Assembly (NCBI GenBank): GCA_963545485.1
Contig: CAUUJG010000002.1
Location: forward strand, 39,784 to 103,783
Origin: CAUTUX01 sp963545485
Lineage (GTDB): Bacteria > Bacillota > Clostridia > Christensenellales > CAG-917
Direction of reading: 5' to 3'
DNA length: 64,000 nucleotides
Every line of letters starts with the position of its first letter. Position 1 is the first letter of the stretch. A program made the position numbers and the translations under genes. This document shows positions 55,027 through 64,000 of the stretch, piece after piece. Under the pieces are notes generated by a model. The model was not told the origin of the DNA and made no database searches. It was given only the letters and a program-made list of their open reading frames with translations.

Positions 55027-57402
55027 TTAATTTACCGCAATAAACCCATAAGGCTCTTCGCTTATCGGTATAAAGTCGGTACCTAATGTATTAAGATCAC
55101 CAATAATATCTGACTTGAAATCTATATAAAATTTCTTACCAAATTTTTTCTTAAGTGCTTTTAATGCTTGAACATTATCATTAAACTCTTCTTGATTTTT
55201 ACAATACCTATGTATCGTCTGACTATCTCCGTTTGAATCTTTAAAAGTGTACATTGTGGATTTATAATAATCATAATTTGTTGTTGCATCCACAGAATAG
55301 ATATTTTTGCTTTCTTTGTAACCTTTCTTGACAGCTTCCGTATCGCTAAATAAAAATGACCTATGTGACAAATATGCAACCTGCATTTGTCCAAAAAAAC
55401 TATTCGTTATTATCGAATGTTCGCCATGTGTTGAATCAATATTAAACCACTGTGCCTTTGCTCCACTTATTGATAACAAAACTTTGTTCCAAGCATGAGG
55501 TCCACCAGTAACTGTTCCCGTAACTCTTACCGCTGTTATCTTCTCCATTCCACACATAAGAACAAATGCTTTTGACTTTCCATCACAAACTGCAGTTCCA
55601 CTTTTAAAAACACCTTCAAGAAAATAGCAGTACAAATCCTTTAAATCTCTATCTGCAACTTGTGATTCACTCATCTTCAATGCCTTATAATCGTACGAAA
55701 TCTTCCCTGAAAGATATTCATATATTGCCAATACTTTATCATAGTCGCTCATCTTATCATCTATAATCTCAAGAAGCACATTTTTTGCAACATCATATAT
55801 TTCTTTTACCTGTGCTGACTTGATATTTGGTTTTTTCCACGCAGCCAATGCTAAATATAAATCTTCACTTGTATACACATCCATAATTTCATCAAAATCA
55901 TCAACTGGCAATCTATCCCTTTTATTTACATCCATCCCCAAAACTTTCTTTCTAAATTCATTGTTTGAATATAATGCGTTTTCAGCAGGATTTCTATTTG
56001 ACGGTAATATTGGATTGTTTGGATTTGGTTTACTTATATGATCTGGTGTTGAAAATTCCAAATCCCCTGAAGATGTAACTGTCAGTGTTAAAGTATTGTT
56101 GTATGTTGACATCGAATATCTAAGAGTCCCTGCCGTAATAGCATATTTAACTATCTGTGCATTGTCTTGTATAAGAGAAGCTTTATCGCTTAGGCTATCA
56201 GACATATAAAATTCTTTATCAACATGATTGATCTGTTTACTATATAAATATCCGAATGCTAAATCAAAATCTTCAATATCTTTCAAATATGATGAGCGAT
56301 ATCGTCCAAACCAAAACCATTCATTATCAAGATATGATTTAACTTTATCGAATTTTTTCTTTTGCTTAAAATAATATACTTCAAACTCAACACTCCTAGT
56401 ATTATCCGCTTGCACACTAATTACATTCTTACCTTCTTTCAGATTAAGAACAGTTTCTCTCAAATCTGAATTTACTGCTGCAACTTCTGTTTTCGTTGTT
56501 AAGTTATTGTTAAGAGACTCTTCAGATGAAATTGTATATTTTATTTCTCTAAAATATCCGTTTGTACTAGGTTTTATTTTGATAGTGTTGTCACTATTGC
56601 TTATTTTGTAATAATAGTGTTTCCCCTCACTTCTATTAACCCCTCTAATGTCATCAGTACCTACCATCGTTACTGTTGCAACATTTACATCCGATATTTT
56701 TTCAACAAATGCTGTTGTATGATATGTTTTTCCAAGGTATGTAACTTCGAATTTAATCTTCGTCTTTTTACCAAGGTCGCTTACTTCAAGTCTTTTAAAT
56801 TCTTTATCTACAAAATGCTCGTTTATTTCACTAATATCGTATATAAGATTATCATCTGAATTGTATATTGAGATTTTATATTTAAGACTATTGGATTCAT
56901 ATATATTATGAGTATCGAGAACAAAACCAAATGTTGCACTATCTTTCCCAACTATTTCCGTTTTCCCATTATTATATACTTTTTCACCGTCAACTGTGAG
57001 GTATGCGGTAATTTCTGCAGCTTTAACCTGTATCGTAATAATGTTACTCTCAACGGCACCCTCCATCGCTTCTGCTTTGATTTTATAGTTTCCAAGTTCA
57101 CTACTTGATGTATTAAATTCAATTTCTGTATCACCATGACTATAAATCTCCCACGCACCATCTTCATATTTCATATACCAAGTCAAAGCACCATCGATAT
57201 TCTTTTTATCAGCTCTAACCACAACCTTATCACCTTTATAAATTGTTTTACTATCGTCATATGATATTGAAAGCTGTGGCTTTTTATCATCTTCTTTGCC
57301 TTTGAAAAATTTTGATAAATTACATGCGGTAAATGTTAACATCACACTAATCAGCATGGTTATAATAAAAAAATATATAACGGTACGCTTAATTGATTTC
57401 AT
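55027..57402 (-). CDS. transglutaminase-like surface lipoprotein with Ig-like domains
   Basis: 791 residues. The signal peptide ends in the lipobox T-F-T-A-C, with lipid-attachment Cys27. Residues 45-350 have Ig-like beta domains (Big/BIG-type, for example the V-V-V-R-A-D-K-K strand near 60). Residues 520-760 form a transglutaminase-like papain-fold domain with the triad Cys in T-A-V-C-D-G-K-S near 602, His in G-G-P-H-A-W-N near 636 and Asp in F-N-I-D-S-T near 651, all present. This fold acts as peptidase or cross-linking enzyme. It stands between the 1,991-residue surface protein and the ABC genes, so it may process cell-surface proteins (inference). SD AAGAGGT. Confidence 0.85.
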   Translation of the reverse strand: MKSIKRTVIYFFIITMLISVMLTFTACNLSKFFKGKEDDKKPQLSISYDDSKTIYKGDKVVVRADKKNIDGALTWYMKYEDGAWEIYSHGDTEIEFNTSSSELGNYKIKAEAMEGAVESNIITIQVKAAEITAYLTVDGEKVYNNGKTEIVGKDSATFGFVLDTHNIYESNSLKYKISIYNSDDNLIYDISEINEHFVDKEFKRLEVSDLGKKTKIKFEVTYLGKTYHTTAFVEKISDVNVATVTMVGTDDIRGVNRSEGKHYYYKISNSDNTIKIKPSTNGYFREIKYTISSEESLNNNLTTKTEVAAVNSDLRETVLNLKEGKNVISVQADNTRSVEFEVYYFKQKKKFDKVKSYLDNEWFWFGRYRSSYLKDIEDFDLAFGYLYSKQINHVDKEFYMSDSLSDKASLIQDNAQIVKYAITAGTLRYSMSTYNNTLTLTVTSSGDLEFSTPDHISKPNPNNPILPSNRNPAENALYSNNEFRKKVLGMDVNKRDRLPVDDFDEIMDVYTSEDLYLALAAWKKPNIKSAQVKEIYDVAKNVLLEIIDDKMSDYDKVLAIYEYLSGKISYDYKALKMSESQVADRDLKDLYCYFLEGVFKSGTAVCDGKSKAFVLMCGMEKITAVRVTGTVTGGPHAWNKVLLSISGAKAQWFNIDSTHGEHSIITNSFFGQMQVAYLSHRSFLFSDTEAVKKGYKESKNIYSVDATTNYDYYKSTMYTFKDSNGDSQTIHRYCKNQEEFNDNVQALKALKKKFGKKFYIDFKSDIIGDLNTLGTDFIPISEEPYGFIAVN

Positions 57403-57418
57403 AATTACCTCTTGTAAA

Positions 57419-57427
57419 ATTGTAACA
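57419..57427 (-). promoter_or_regulatory. extended -10 box of the transglutaminase lipoprotein gene
   Basis: TG-T-TACAAT directly after the terminator of the upstream gene, with a leader of about 10 bases up to ATG 57402. It would let the lipoprotein gene be expressed independently of the 1,991-residue protein gene. The -35 falls within the terminator arm and is weak. Confidence 0.5.
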
Positions 57428-57434
57428 AATAAAA

Positions 57435-57460
57435 AAACAACCCGCCATAGCGGGTTGTTT
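57435..57460 (-). terminator. strong intrinsic terminator after the 1,991-residue protein gene
   Basis: AAACAACCCGC and GCGGGTTGTTT make a perfect 11-bp stem with a 4-base loop, followed on the minus strand by a T-run (TTTTTTT). It is 22 bases after the stop at 57482 and ends that transcription unit. Confidence 0.9.
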
Positions 57461-57481
57461 CAAGTATGTTAATTATAATAA

Positions 57482-60400
57482 TTATAATACTATATTTAAC
57501 CTATAACCAACTGGATATTCTGCAACGTGCGTCGACATACTGATTTTGCTTGAATAACTTGTTATCGTATATCTAGTACTATATCCTCCTGGAGTATGGG
57601 ACACTATTGCCAAATTATATTTTGCTACTCCATTACTCAAATCCCCTTTCCAAAGTTTACTTTTATCTGGAATTGCTCGTACATCATGATAGTTATTGCT
57701 TACTTCTATCGCATATTGCGTTGATTTTGCGTAATATTTTGAAAAATTACTGCTATTTTCTAAATCCTTTTTAATTTTTTGCCAAAAGTCATTGTCGTTC
57801 ATTATTTGGAAATAATCATAGCTATCATATCTAGACAAAAATGCTTGTTGTACATTCATTTTTCTACGTATTATTTCAATATAAGCTGCATAGTAGCTTT
57901 TCTCTGTCGATTCAATTGCATTAGGTGTACTATCATGATTATAAAATGCTAGATCTATTACATGTTTCGTCCATTTTTTTGATCTATTTGGATATTCTAC
58001 CATATTATCCACCAACTCTACTTTAGAATATTCAAAATATTTATTTAGTACTTTTTCATATTTTACACCTTTATGCCAAAGAACTTTCCATTCGTTATAT
58101 AATGACCTGCTCACACTCTTATATTGATAATTTACAGTATAGCTAAAACTCTCAACATAAAATGGAGTAGTTGCATTAACATCATTGTTTGTAAGGTTCT
58201 GAGGATATGTTCCTTTATATTTATCGCTATCATCTCTAAAGTTACATGCTACAGTCGTGCTACCTGTACCTGATATGGTAGATGATGAATAATTTACAAA
58301 CAACGCTGGTTTGTGTGATGATGCATGATAAAAATTACCTTTTAATGTTTGCAATGTATATGTAGTTCCACCTACTGCCAGCAATTCAAACCTATTTATT
58401 CCTTTAGAAAGCACAACTGCATTTCCGCTATTGTCTTCATATCTTGCATCATCAGAAGCGTAAGATTGCATATTTAATGTTACTCTTAATGTTGGTTTTC
58501 TTTCTAAGGAAAGTATCATATTCCCCGTTATTTCACGTGTTCCATCAAATTTATATTCACCACTATAGAACCAACCTTTGAAGAATTTTTCATCATTTCT
58601 TTGAACTGATGGTTTGTTTGCTGGCTTTTGTCCATATCTGTATTCAAGTATTGTATTCTCGCTGTTAATAGTTTCTTTTACCCTTGTTGGACCGCCAAAT
58701 ATTGTTTTATCTTCTTCTGTAAGTTTTAATTCTATTCTAACTTTGACCCTTACAACCTCCACAGTTACTTCCGATGTTGGAATGCCAGCTTTTCTTGAAC
58801 CTTTAATATTCCAAGTTTCTTTATCCTTATTGAAAGCTGCTGATAGATGATCTCTAACAACATTTTCAACATCTTTTATTGTCAGCTCTTGATCGTAATC
58901 ATAGCCTACCTTTGAAAGTATTTCTGGTTCATCCCATTTCTCGTAACCATTAAATTCTGCTTTTTCTTTAAATACTTTATATCGCACTGTTAAGTTCTTA
59001 ATAGAACCCCATATAGGATATATGTTCTTAATCTTTTGAGTATTATCTGCGAACAATGAATCATCATCAAATACCTTATCGGCTAAATGATAATCTTCTC
59101 CAGTTGTATTGTATGCATTCTCATCTGCTGGTACTTCTTCTGTCCAATATTTTAAATATGCATATCCTGTTTCCCAATTGTCCCTATGGTATTTCAAATT
59201 ACTCTGCAACCCATTGAGTATTGACGACATTTGTGCACCGTAGCGTATAGTTGTTTCTGTTTCAGATGGCATAATATCAGGATTTACCAACTTATCACTA
59301 CTTGGCATAATCCATCTAAGTGTCATTTTCTTAATTGCAATTTTATATGTAAATAACAACTTGTCTTTCGTGATTTCAACATTACTTGAACCATCGTTGC
59401 CACCTTCTCCGATTAGAGTACCGTCAAACTGCATAAACTTAGAATTCATATATATACCATTATTTTGAATCGCATTAAATACAGCTTCTTTATATGAATT
59501 AGGTAGTACTCTTGTTGATTGACCTCCATCAAATCCAATCTCAACATTCCCTAATGATACTTCTTCGTTATCATCAGGATTCAATGGTGAGGCTCCAAAA
59601 TTTCCATGTTTATCTTCATACAATCTCTTGGCTTTCAGTTCAATTACTCTATTTTTCCATTTTGGATATAATGTAACCCCTGATGTTGTCCAACTTTCAT
59701 CATTGAACTTAAATGTATTTCCCTCTATTTTGGCACCAATACTGCTATCTTCTAAACTCCAATAGTCAAACGCTGCAATTCCACCGTCATTATGTATGAA
59801 GTTGCCTACCGTTAACCATTCTGGAAGCAATTTGCTACCGAATGCAACTCTAGTATTTGCTGGTAATGGAGATGACAATGTACCAGCTCCCTCATTTCTA
59901 CCCAATGAGAATCGTACATCTACGGCTTTTTTCTTAAAGTATACATTGATATATGCAATCGGTGTTTCATTTGCGTTTGTCGTATATTTATATGTTCCAG
60001 GTGTACTACCATAATTTATAGTATCTGGTTCTATTGTTTTTGTTTCATCAAACTCATATCCTTTCAGATTTGCATCTCCAACAGGATTACCCGTTGTCTT
60101 TGTATATCTAGTAAAGTCAACATCTGTTTGCGGCTCAATTGTATATCCATCTGCTGGCTCATCTTCATTTGCTTTTCCACCTAAGCTTGTAACATCCGGA
60201 TATTGTACATCTGACAAATCGTAGTTCTTTTGTCTAAATACTCTAACACGAACTTTTGTTCTTCTCTTATCAGCAAATACTGGTTTAATTTTTATATTTT
60301 GTCCAGGCATTATGAATCTTCCATCCTTTGTTAATAAGGCATCTGAAATTTTCTGTCCGTCAAAATATTCCCATTTCGCAAAAGCGAAATGCTCTTTGTT

Positions 60401-63400
60401 GCTTGTAGGTGTGTTTAAAGTTACCGAATCCATATGTGTAACTTCTTGTTCTTCATCATTTCCAAGATCATCGGTATCTGAGGTTTTTTGAATTGTAAGT
60501 GTAAATTTATTAGGTTTATATTTATACACTAATTTAATTTTACTCTGTCCTTCGTTCAACATATATTCATCTTCAGTATAGGTTTTATCTGAACCATTAA
60601 CAGCTACTTTATCAAGAATATAAGGTTTACGTTTATAATTAGATTCTGTACTATCAACACCAATATCCATACTGCCGCTATTGCCAGTATCTGGATCAAT
60701 CATTTCAATTTTATCCTTTATGACATAGTCTTTCATGTTAAGTACATATTTGCCTTGATTGTTTCTATATATTCTTTTATCTACAGGATCAGCATCTTGA
60801 TTGTTAAAATATGGCAAATTGAAGTTTAATTTACCAAGTCCATTCAATTCACGATCGATCATTCCGTTATTTTGTCCCTTCAAATCTTCAATATTTTTTG
60901 AAACATTGCCTCCTGAATATTCGAAACTTTGTTCAATATCCAACTCTCTACTCTTTCTATCAACATTCAGTTCTATTTTATTTTCAGCATTTGCTTGTAA
61001 AGTAACTTCTAGATCTCCTCCAACTGTTGCTTTTAATGCATTCATATCAAATATCTTATCGAATTCTGCCCATCCTCTCTCTGCAATTCTTGATACTATT
61101 TCATTAGTCAGCATTCTCTTAAACATAGTGCTGTTGATTAACAATTTTCCTAATGAAGGATCGTTGATTTTATATCCTTCAAGTCTCATTTGTATGTTTT
61201 GCAAAGGCTCATTACCATCTTCTCTTGCATATGTTTTGTTCCCTTGATCTGCCAAATTAACATCAACATTCAATTTAACTATCTGCTTCCAAACAGCACA
61301 CAAATCAATTTCACCTTCAAGTTTTAAAGGTTCTGTAATGTTGATTGATGTTCCGCTATTTTTAAAGATCCACCCTATTAACTGACTATCAACACCAGGC
61401 TGTTCTATCACCTTACCAATTGCATTTTTTGCTTTATCTGCATCGCTTAATGTTGCTCCATATAATATATCAACTGTTGTCTTAAATTCAGAGTTGAATT
61501 TAGAATCATCAATGTAATCATTTTCACCATCTCTAGTCTTGTTGAAATTTATTTTTGCTTTTTTCCTCAAAAATCTAACTTCTATCTCCATGTAGTTTGT
61601 TTGGTTAATCTTAAGGTTATGAATATCATCAATTATTTTCCCTGACTGCCTCTTATCACGATATTCAGTAGCATAATATTCTTCCGTATTTGGAGCCTGC
61701 TGCAATGTAATATAGTTATCAACATTTATTGTACTATCTTTCTGAATTTCACTCTTATTGATAATATTATTGTTTTTATATTTACTATCATCAATATCTT
61801 CAAAGTCACCTTTTGTATTCTGTGCCTTATAGTTAAAGTATAAACTTACCCCACGTTCATTTGTTTCTGATGTAATTGCCGTAATCGAAGCATTCATATC
61901 CTCAGATACAATATTTTCATCAAGAACAGCTTCAAGCCCAATCTGTCCTTCAGTATTTTTTGTTGATGTGAATTTCCATCCTTTAAATATAAAATCACCA
62001 AGAAGTTCTTTTGCAACAACTTTAGAACCAAATTTAAACTGTTTGTTTAATCCTAATTCTTCAAGTTTTGATTCATCTGTTATCTGATTGCCTTTTTCAT
62101 CAAATACTTTTAATTTTATATTTTTTGGTGAATATCTAAATGTGAGCTCATACATACCGTCTTCGGTTATGTTTTCAAGCTTCTGATTATCAGTTATTTC
62201 ATTTATATCCGTTCCTTTCTTTAATTCAACTTTTGTAAGCTCATATCCTATACCTTTCTTGTCATTTCCATCTTTATCCTGTACCAAATAATCATCTTTT
62301 TGAGGAATCCATTTGTCTTTTTCAAAATTGCCATCATACAAATTGTATGCACTCAAATTCATTGTATCGCTACTCTCTACAAACCTTGTATCAGAACTGT
62401 TTTTCAGATCTGCGTAATCGAATTCTTCTCCATTCGGTCCTTCAAAAATATGTCTTATCTTAATATCAACACGCTTACTTGTATTTTTTGCTCCATACAA
62501 AAACACAGGCTTTCTAATCCCTTCAATTGTCTTGTTTGCTAGTGTTTTTGAATAATCTGGTTGACTTCCCTCACCTAAATACCATCTATCATACTTCTCA
62601 TAATCATCAGATATTGTGTATGAACCATCATGTGGCACTGAGTCAAAACGCATCAGCTTTGCTTTCCCGCTTGGATTGATTTCATAAAGACGTACTCCAA
62701 CATTTGAGTGCTTATATTCTTTTGTTTTGTCGCTACCTGTTCTTGCATATATGTTAAATATTCTAGACTTTTTACTTAGCACATCATTCTTAGCTTGCTC
62801 TTTTAAAGATCCTGCAATGCTATCTTTATCTGCAAGGAAAGGCATTCCATCATATGTTGCAATATCATAATCAAATGCTTCTGTACCAAGCTCCTGTCTT
62901 CTAAAATCAATTGCCTGTTTTATTGTATCCCAATTATAACTTCTATTAAGTCTATCTTTTCTCATGGAAACGAGCCCATTTCCATCAGGATCTTTTCCAA
63001 ATAGAACATTTGACCAGTCAACAGTGTATTTTTCTTTTCTGTATTCTGGTTTTCTAAATGTCTGTTTATGTTTATATCTAAGAACTATTTCTTTTTGAGA
63101 TTCAGACAACTTGAAAAAATCACTTCCATCAGGGTTTTCAGCTTCAAAATTATAACGCTTAATTGATTTTTCACTGTTCTTAAAAAGTTTCGAATATTTC
63201 ATTCCAAGTTCTGAACCATATGTCCATTCTGAAATCTTATTGAGCTTCTTAAGTTCTCGTATATCGATATCATCTATGTTTGGTGTAAATATTCTTTTGG
63301 TCTTATCTAACTTCCCATATGCTGTATCTATAACATCTATATTTGATTGAATTCCAAATACTGTTGTTGCAATGGCAAGTGCCGTTGCTACGAAAAACAA

Positions 63401-63457
63401 AACAGTCAATACGACTGAAATAAGTCTTTTCGCTCTTCTTTTTGGCATTATCTTCAT
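57482..63457 (-). CDS. large signal-anchored surface protein with InlB/Flg_new-type repeats
   Basis: 1,991 residues. A basic N-terminus (K-R-R-A-K-R) and one hydrophobic helix (about residues 11-31) serve as signal or anchor; no lipobox or C-terminal LPxTG follows. The rest is extracellular: a region of about 450 residues without recognised domain, then repeated modules with the InlB B-repeat/Flg_new signature (strand with a Trp as in F-K-G-W-x-F, then a beta-strand ending in a W or F). They occur near residues 491, 696, 1027, 1231, 1437 and 1627, roughly 200 residues apart. The function is likely adhesion or envelope architecture. Start ATG 63457 follows AGGAGG, which overlaps the stop of the preceding gene. 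Confidence 0.88.
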   Translation of the reverse strand: MKIMPKRRAKRLISVVLTVLFFVATALAIATTVFGIQSNIDVIDTAYGKLDKTKRIFTPNIDDIDIRELKKLNKISEWTYGSELGMKYSKLFKNSEKSIKRYNFEAENPDGSDFFKLSESQKEIVLRYKHKQTFRKPEYRKEKYTVDWSNVLFGKDPDGNGLVSMRKDRLNRSYNWDTIKQAIDFRRQELGTEAFDYDIATYDGMPFLADKDSIAGSLKEQAKNDVLSKKSRIFNIYARTGSDKTKEYKHSNVGVRLYEINPSGKAKLMRFDSVPHDGSYTISDDYEKYDRWYLGEGSQPDYSKTLANKTIEGIRKPVFLYGAKNTSKRVDIKIRHIFEGPNGEEFDYADLKNSSDTRFVESSDTMNLSAYNLYDGNFEKDKWIPQKDDYLVQDKDGNDKKGIGYELTKVELKKGTDINEITDNQKLENITEDGMYELTFRYSPKNIKLKVFDEKGNQITDESKLEELGLNKQFKFGSKVVAKELLGDFIFKGWKFTSTKNTEGQIGLEAVLDENIVSEDMNASITAITSETNERGVSLYFNYKAQNTKGDFEDIDDSKYKNNNIINKSEIQKDSTINVDNYITLQQAPNTEEYYATEYRDKRQSGKIIDDIHNLKINQTNYMEIEVRFLRKKAKINFNKTRDGENDYIDDSKFNSEFKTTVDILYGATLSDADKAKNAIGKVIEQPGVDSQLIGWIFKNSGTSINITEPLKLEGEIDLCAVWKQIVKLNVDVNLADQGNKTYAREDGNEPLQNIQMRLEGYKINDPSLGKLLINSTMFKRMLTNEIVSRIAERGWAEFDKIFDMNALKATVGGDLEVTLQANAENKIELNVDRKSRELDIEQSFEYSGGNVSKNIEDLKGQNNGMIDRELNGLGKLNFNLPYFNNQDADPVDKRIYRNNQGKYVLNMKDYVIKDKIEMIDPDTGNSGSMDIGVDSTESNYKRKPYILDKVAVNGSDKTYTEDEYMLNEGQSKIKLVYKYKPNKFTLTIQKTSDTDDLGNDEEQEVTHMDSVTLNTPTSNKEHFAFAKWEYFDGQKISDALLTKDGRFIMPGQNIKIKPVFADKRRTKVRVRVFRQKNYDLSDVQYPDVTSLGGKANEDEPADGYTIEPQTDVDFTRYTKTTGNPVGDANLKGYEFDETKTIEPDTINYGSTPGTYKYTTNANETPIAYINVYFKKKAVDVRFSLGRNEGAGTLSSPLPANTRVAFGSKLLPEWLTVGNFIHNDGGIAAFDYWSLEDSSIGAKIEGNTFKFNDESWTTSGVTLYPKWKNRVIELKAKRLYEDKHGNFGASPLNPDDNEEVSLGNVEIGFDGGQSTRVLPNSYKEAVFNAIQNNGIYMNSKFMQFDGTLIGEGGNDGSSNVEITKDKLLFTYKIAIKKMTLRWIMPSSDKLVNPDIMPSETETTIRYGAQMSSILNGLQSNLKYHRDNWETGYAYLKYWTEEVPADENAYNTTGEDYHLADKVFDDDSLFADNTQKIKNIYPIWGSIKNLTVRYKVFKEKAEFNGYEKWDEPEILSKVGYDYDQELTIKDVENVVRDHLSAAFNKDKETWNIKGSRKAGIPTSEVTVEVVRVKVRIELKLTEEDKTIFGGPTRVKETINSENTILEYRYGQKPANKPSVQRNDEKFFKGWFYSGEYKFDGTREITGNMILSLERKPTLRVTLNMQSYASDDARYEDNSGNAVVLSKGINRFELLAVGGTTYTLQTLKGNFYHASSHKPALFVNYSSSTISGTGSTTVACNFRDDSDKYKGTYPQNLTNNDVNATTPFYVESFSYTVNYQYKSVSRSLYNEWKVLWHKGVKYEKVLNKYFEYSKVELVDNMVEYPNRSKKWTKHVIDLAFYNHDSTPNAIESTEKSYYAAYIEIIRRKMNVQQAFLSRYDSYDYFQIMNDNDFWQKIKKDLENSSNFSKYYAKSTQYAIEVSNNYHDVRAIPDKSKLWKGDLSNGVAKYNLAIVSHTPGGYSTRYTITSYSSKISMSTHVAEYPVGYRLNIVL

Positions 63458-63467
63458 GTCTGTCCTC

Positions 63468-64000
63468 CTAAATTATTGCAGCAAGGATAAAGAATACCCC
63501 GATGCCGACCAATATCATAAAAATAAAATAAATAACCATAAGCAATGATGAATATCCTGTTGATGTTGCCATAGCTTTAAGTTTTGTCATGAAATCTTGA
63601 TCTTCTTCATCAATCAATGAAGGCAATTCTGAAACATGTTTTGTTTCATCATATATTGAAATAGCATTATTGTATCCCTCATATGGTTCTTCAATGATCG
63701 CTATATCTCTATTTTCATCATTTAAGATTTCATCAACTGGTGTTGCTGTTGGAATATCTCCCACATTCAATTCCTCTGGAATCTGATCAGCATTGAATGA
63801 GTAATTATTAATCTCATAATTATTTATTGTTTGCTGATCAAGTCCTTCATATGCTTTCTTGTCATCAAATTTGTTATAGAGTTTATTATCCATTTCATCT
63901 CCTGTCCGTACTTCCAATACGGAAAATCTTTTGGTTATATCATCTAATTGTGCTTTAGTTTCTTCAAGTTCTTTTTCTTTTTCCTTAAGCTTTGATTCGG
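63468..64000 (-). CDS. coiled-coil protein with C-terminal membrane anchor (5' end outside window)
   Basis: The frame is open from the window edge to the stop at 63468, so at least 177 residues; the beginning is missing. The first residues are Lys/Glu/Leu-rich (E-S-K-L-K-E-K-E-K-E-L-E-E), a coiled coil. A middle acidic part (E-E-L-N-V-G-D-I-P, D-E-I-L-N-D-E) follows, and the last 30 residues form one hydrophobic helix ending at the C-terminus (V-I-Y-F-I-F-M-I-L-V-G-I-G), so it is tail-anchored. Internal ATG 63893 has AGGAG five bases upstream and could be an alternative start. It is translationally coupled with the 1,991-residue protein (stop within the SD). Confidence 0.7.
   Translation of the reverse strand, partial: ESKLKEKEKELEETKAQLDDITKRFSVLEVRTGDEMDNKLYNKFDDKKAYEGLDQQTINNYEINNYSFNADQIPEELNVGDIPTATPVDEILNDENRDIAIIEEPYEGYNNAISIYDETKHVSELPSLIDEEDQDFMTKLKAMATSTGYSSLLMVIYFIFMILVGIGVFFILAAII

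Noticed and set aside
63468..63917. Start at TTG 63917 for the protein before the 1,991-residue one
   Set aside because: The frame stays open to the window edge with coiled-coil residues that look coding, so the start is probably outside. TTG has no good ribosome site.
1..64000. CRISPR array or Cas genes, rRNA genes, prophage genes
   Set aside because: No array with regular short direct repeats, no cas genes, no rRNA-like stretch and no phage structural genes were seen. TnpB is the only Cas-related protein.

Overview
The window is a low-GC bacterial chromosome segment with standard stop codons (TGA is used as a stop, for example at the end of rlmN). It most likely comes from an uncultured member of the Bacillota (Clostridia-like). 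The support is a DnaB/DnaI-type primosome pair, the gene order gmk-rpoZ-coaBC-priA-def-fmt ... rsmB-rlmN ... rsgA-rpe ... rpmB (a Bacillus/Clostridium signature neighbourhood), a TPP riboswitch, extended -10 promoters and lipoprotein signal peptides. I cannot name a genus.

Layout. Positions 1-20567 (minus) are one uninterrupted reading frame of at least 6,855 codons: a giant secreted lipoprotein whose C-terminus lies beyond the left edge. Upstream of it lies a three-gene minus-strand operon (20687-23838) for GlcNAc-type sugars: a GH20 hexosaminidase, an uncharacterised mutarotase-like protein and a PIG-L-type deacetylase. Dtd (plus) follows, then an IS200/IS605 element with a decayed tnpA, an intact tnpB and a likely omega-RNA, then rpmB.

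26757-42031 is the translation/replication core: rpe, rsgA, a dnaB-dnaI primosome pair on the other strand, a MarR regulator with an ATC-hydrolase-family protein, rlmN, rsmB, a DUF4143 ATPase that interrupts the usual order, then fmt, def, priA, coaBC, rpoZ and gmk. 42087-46452 is thiamine metabolism: thiN, then a TPP riboswitch with a terminator, a methyltransferase, a thiamine-binding MTH1187/YkoF-like protein and ThiX/ThiY/ThiZ. This block runs towards gmk with no visible terminator. Two near-identical tRNA-Leu genes (GAG, CAG) with strong promoters follow, then a radical-SAM/rsmA/HIT operon, a membrane-embedded M28 peptidase with a LacX-like mutarotase, and a two-gene ABC transporter of the Irt/Ybt type.

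55027-64000 is a second surface-protein region: a transglutaminase-like lipoprotein, a 1,991-residue signal-anchored protein with InlB/Flg_new-type repeats, and the end of a coiled-coil protein that closes with a C-terminal membrane segment. The housekeeping genes are ordinary. The two giant surface proteins, especially the one of more than 6,855 residues built from about 16 related beta/alpha units, are the unusual content and may be an undescribed envelope system. Several genes (dnaB-like, radical SAM, marR) have a -10 box so close to the start codon that their mRNAs are probably leaderless.
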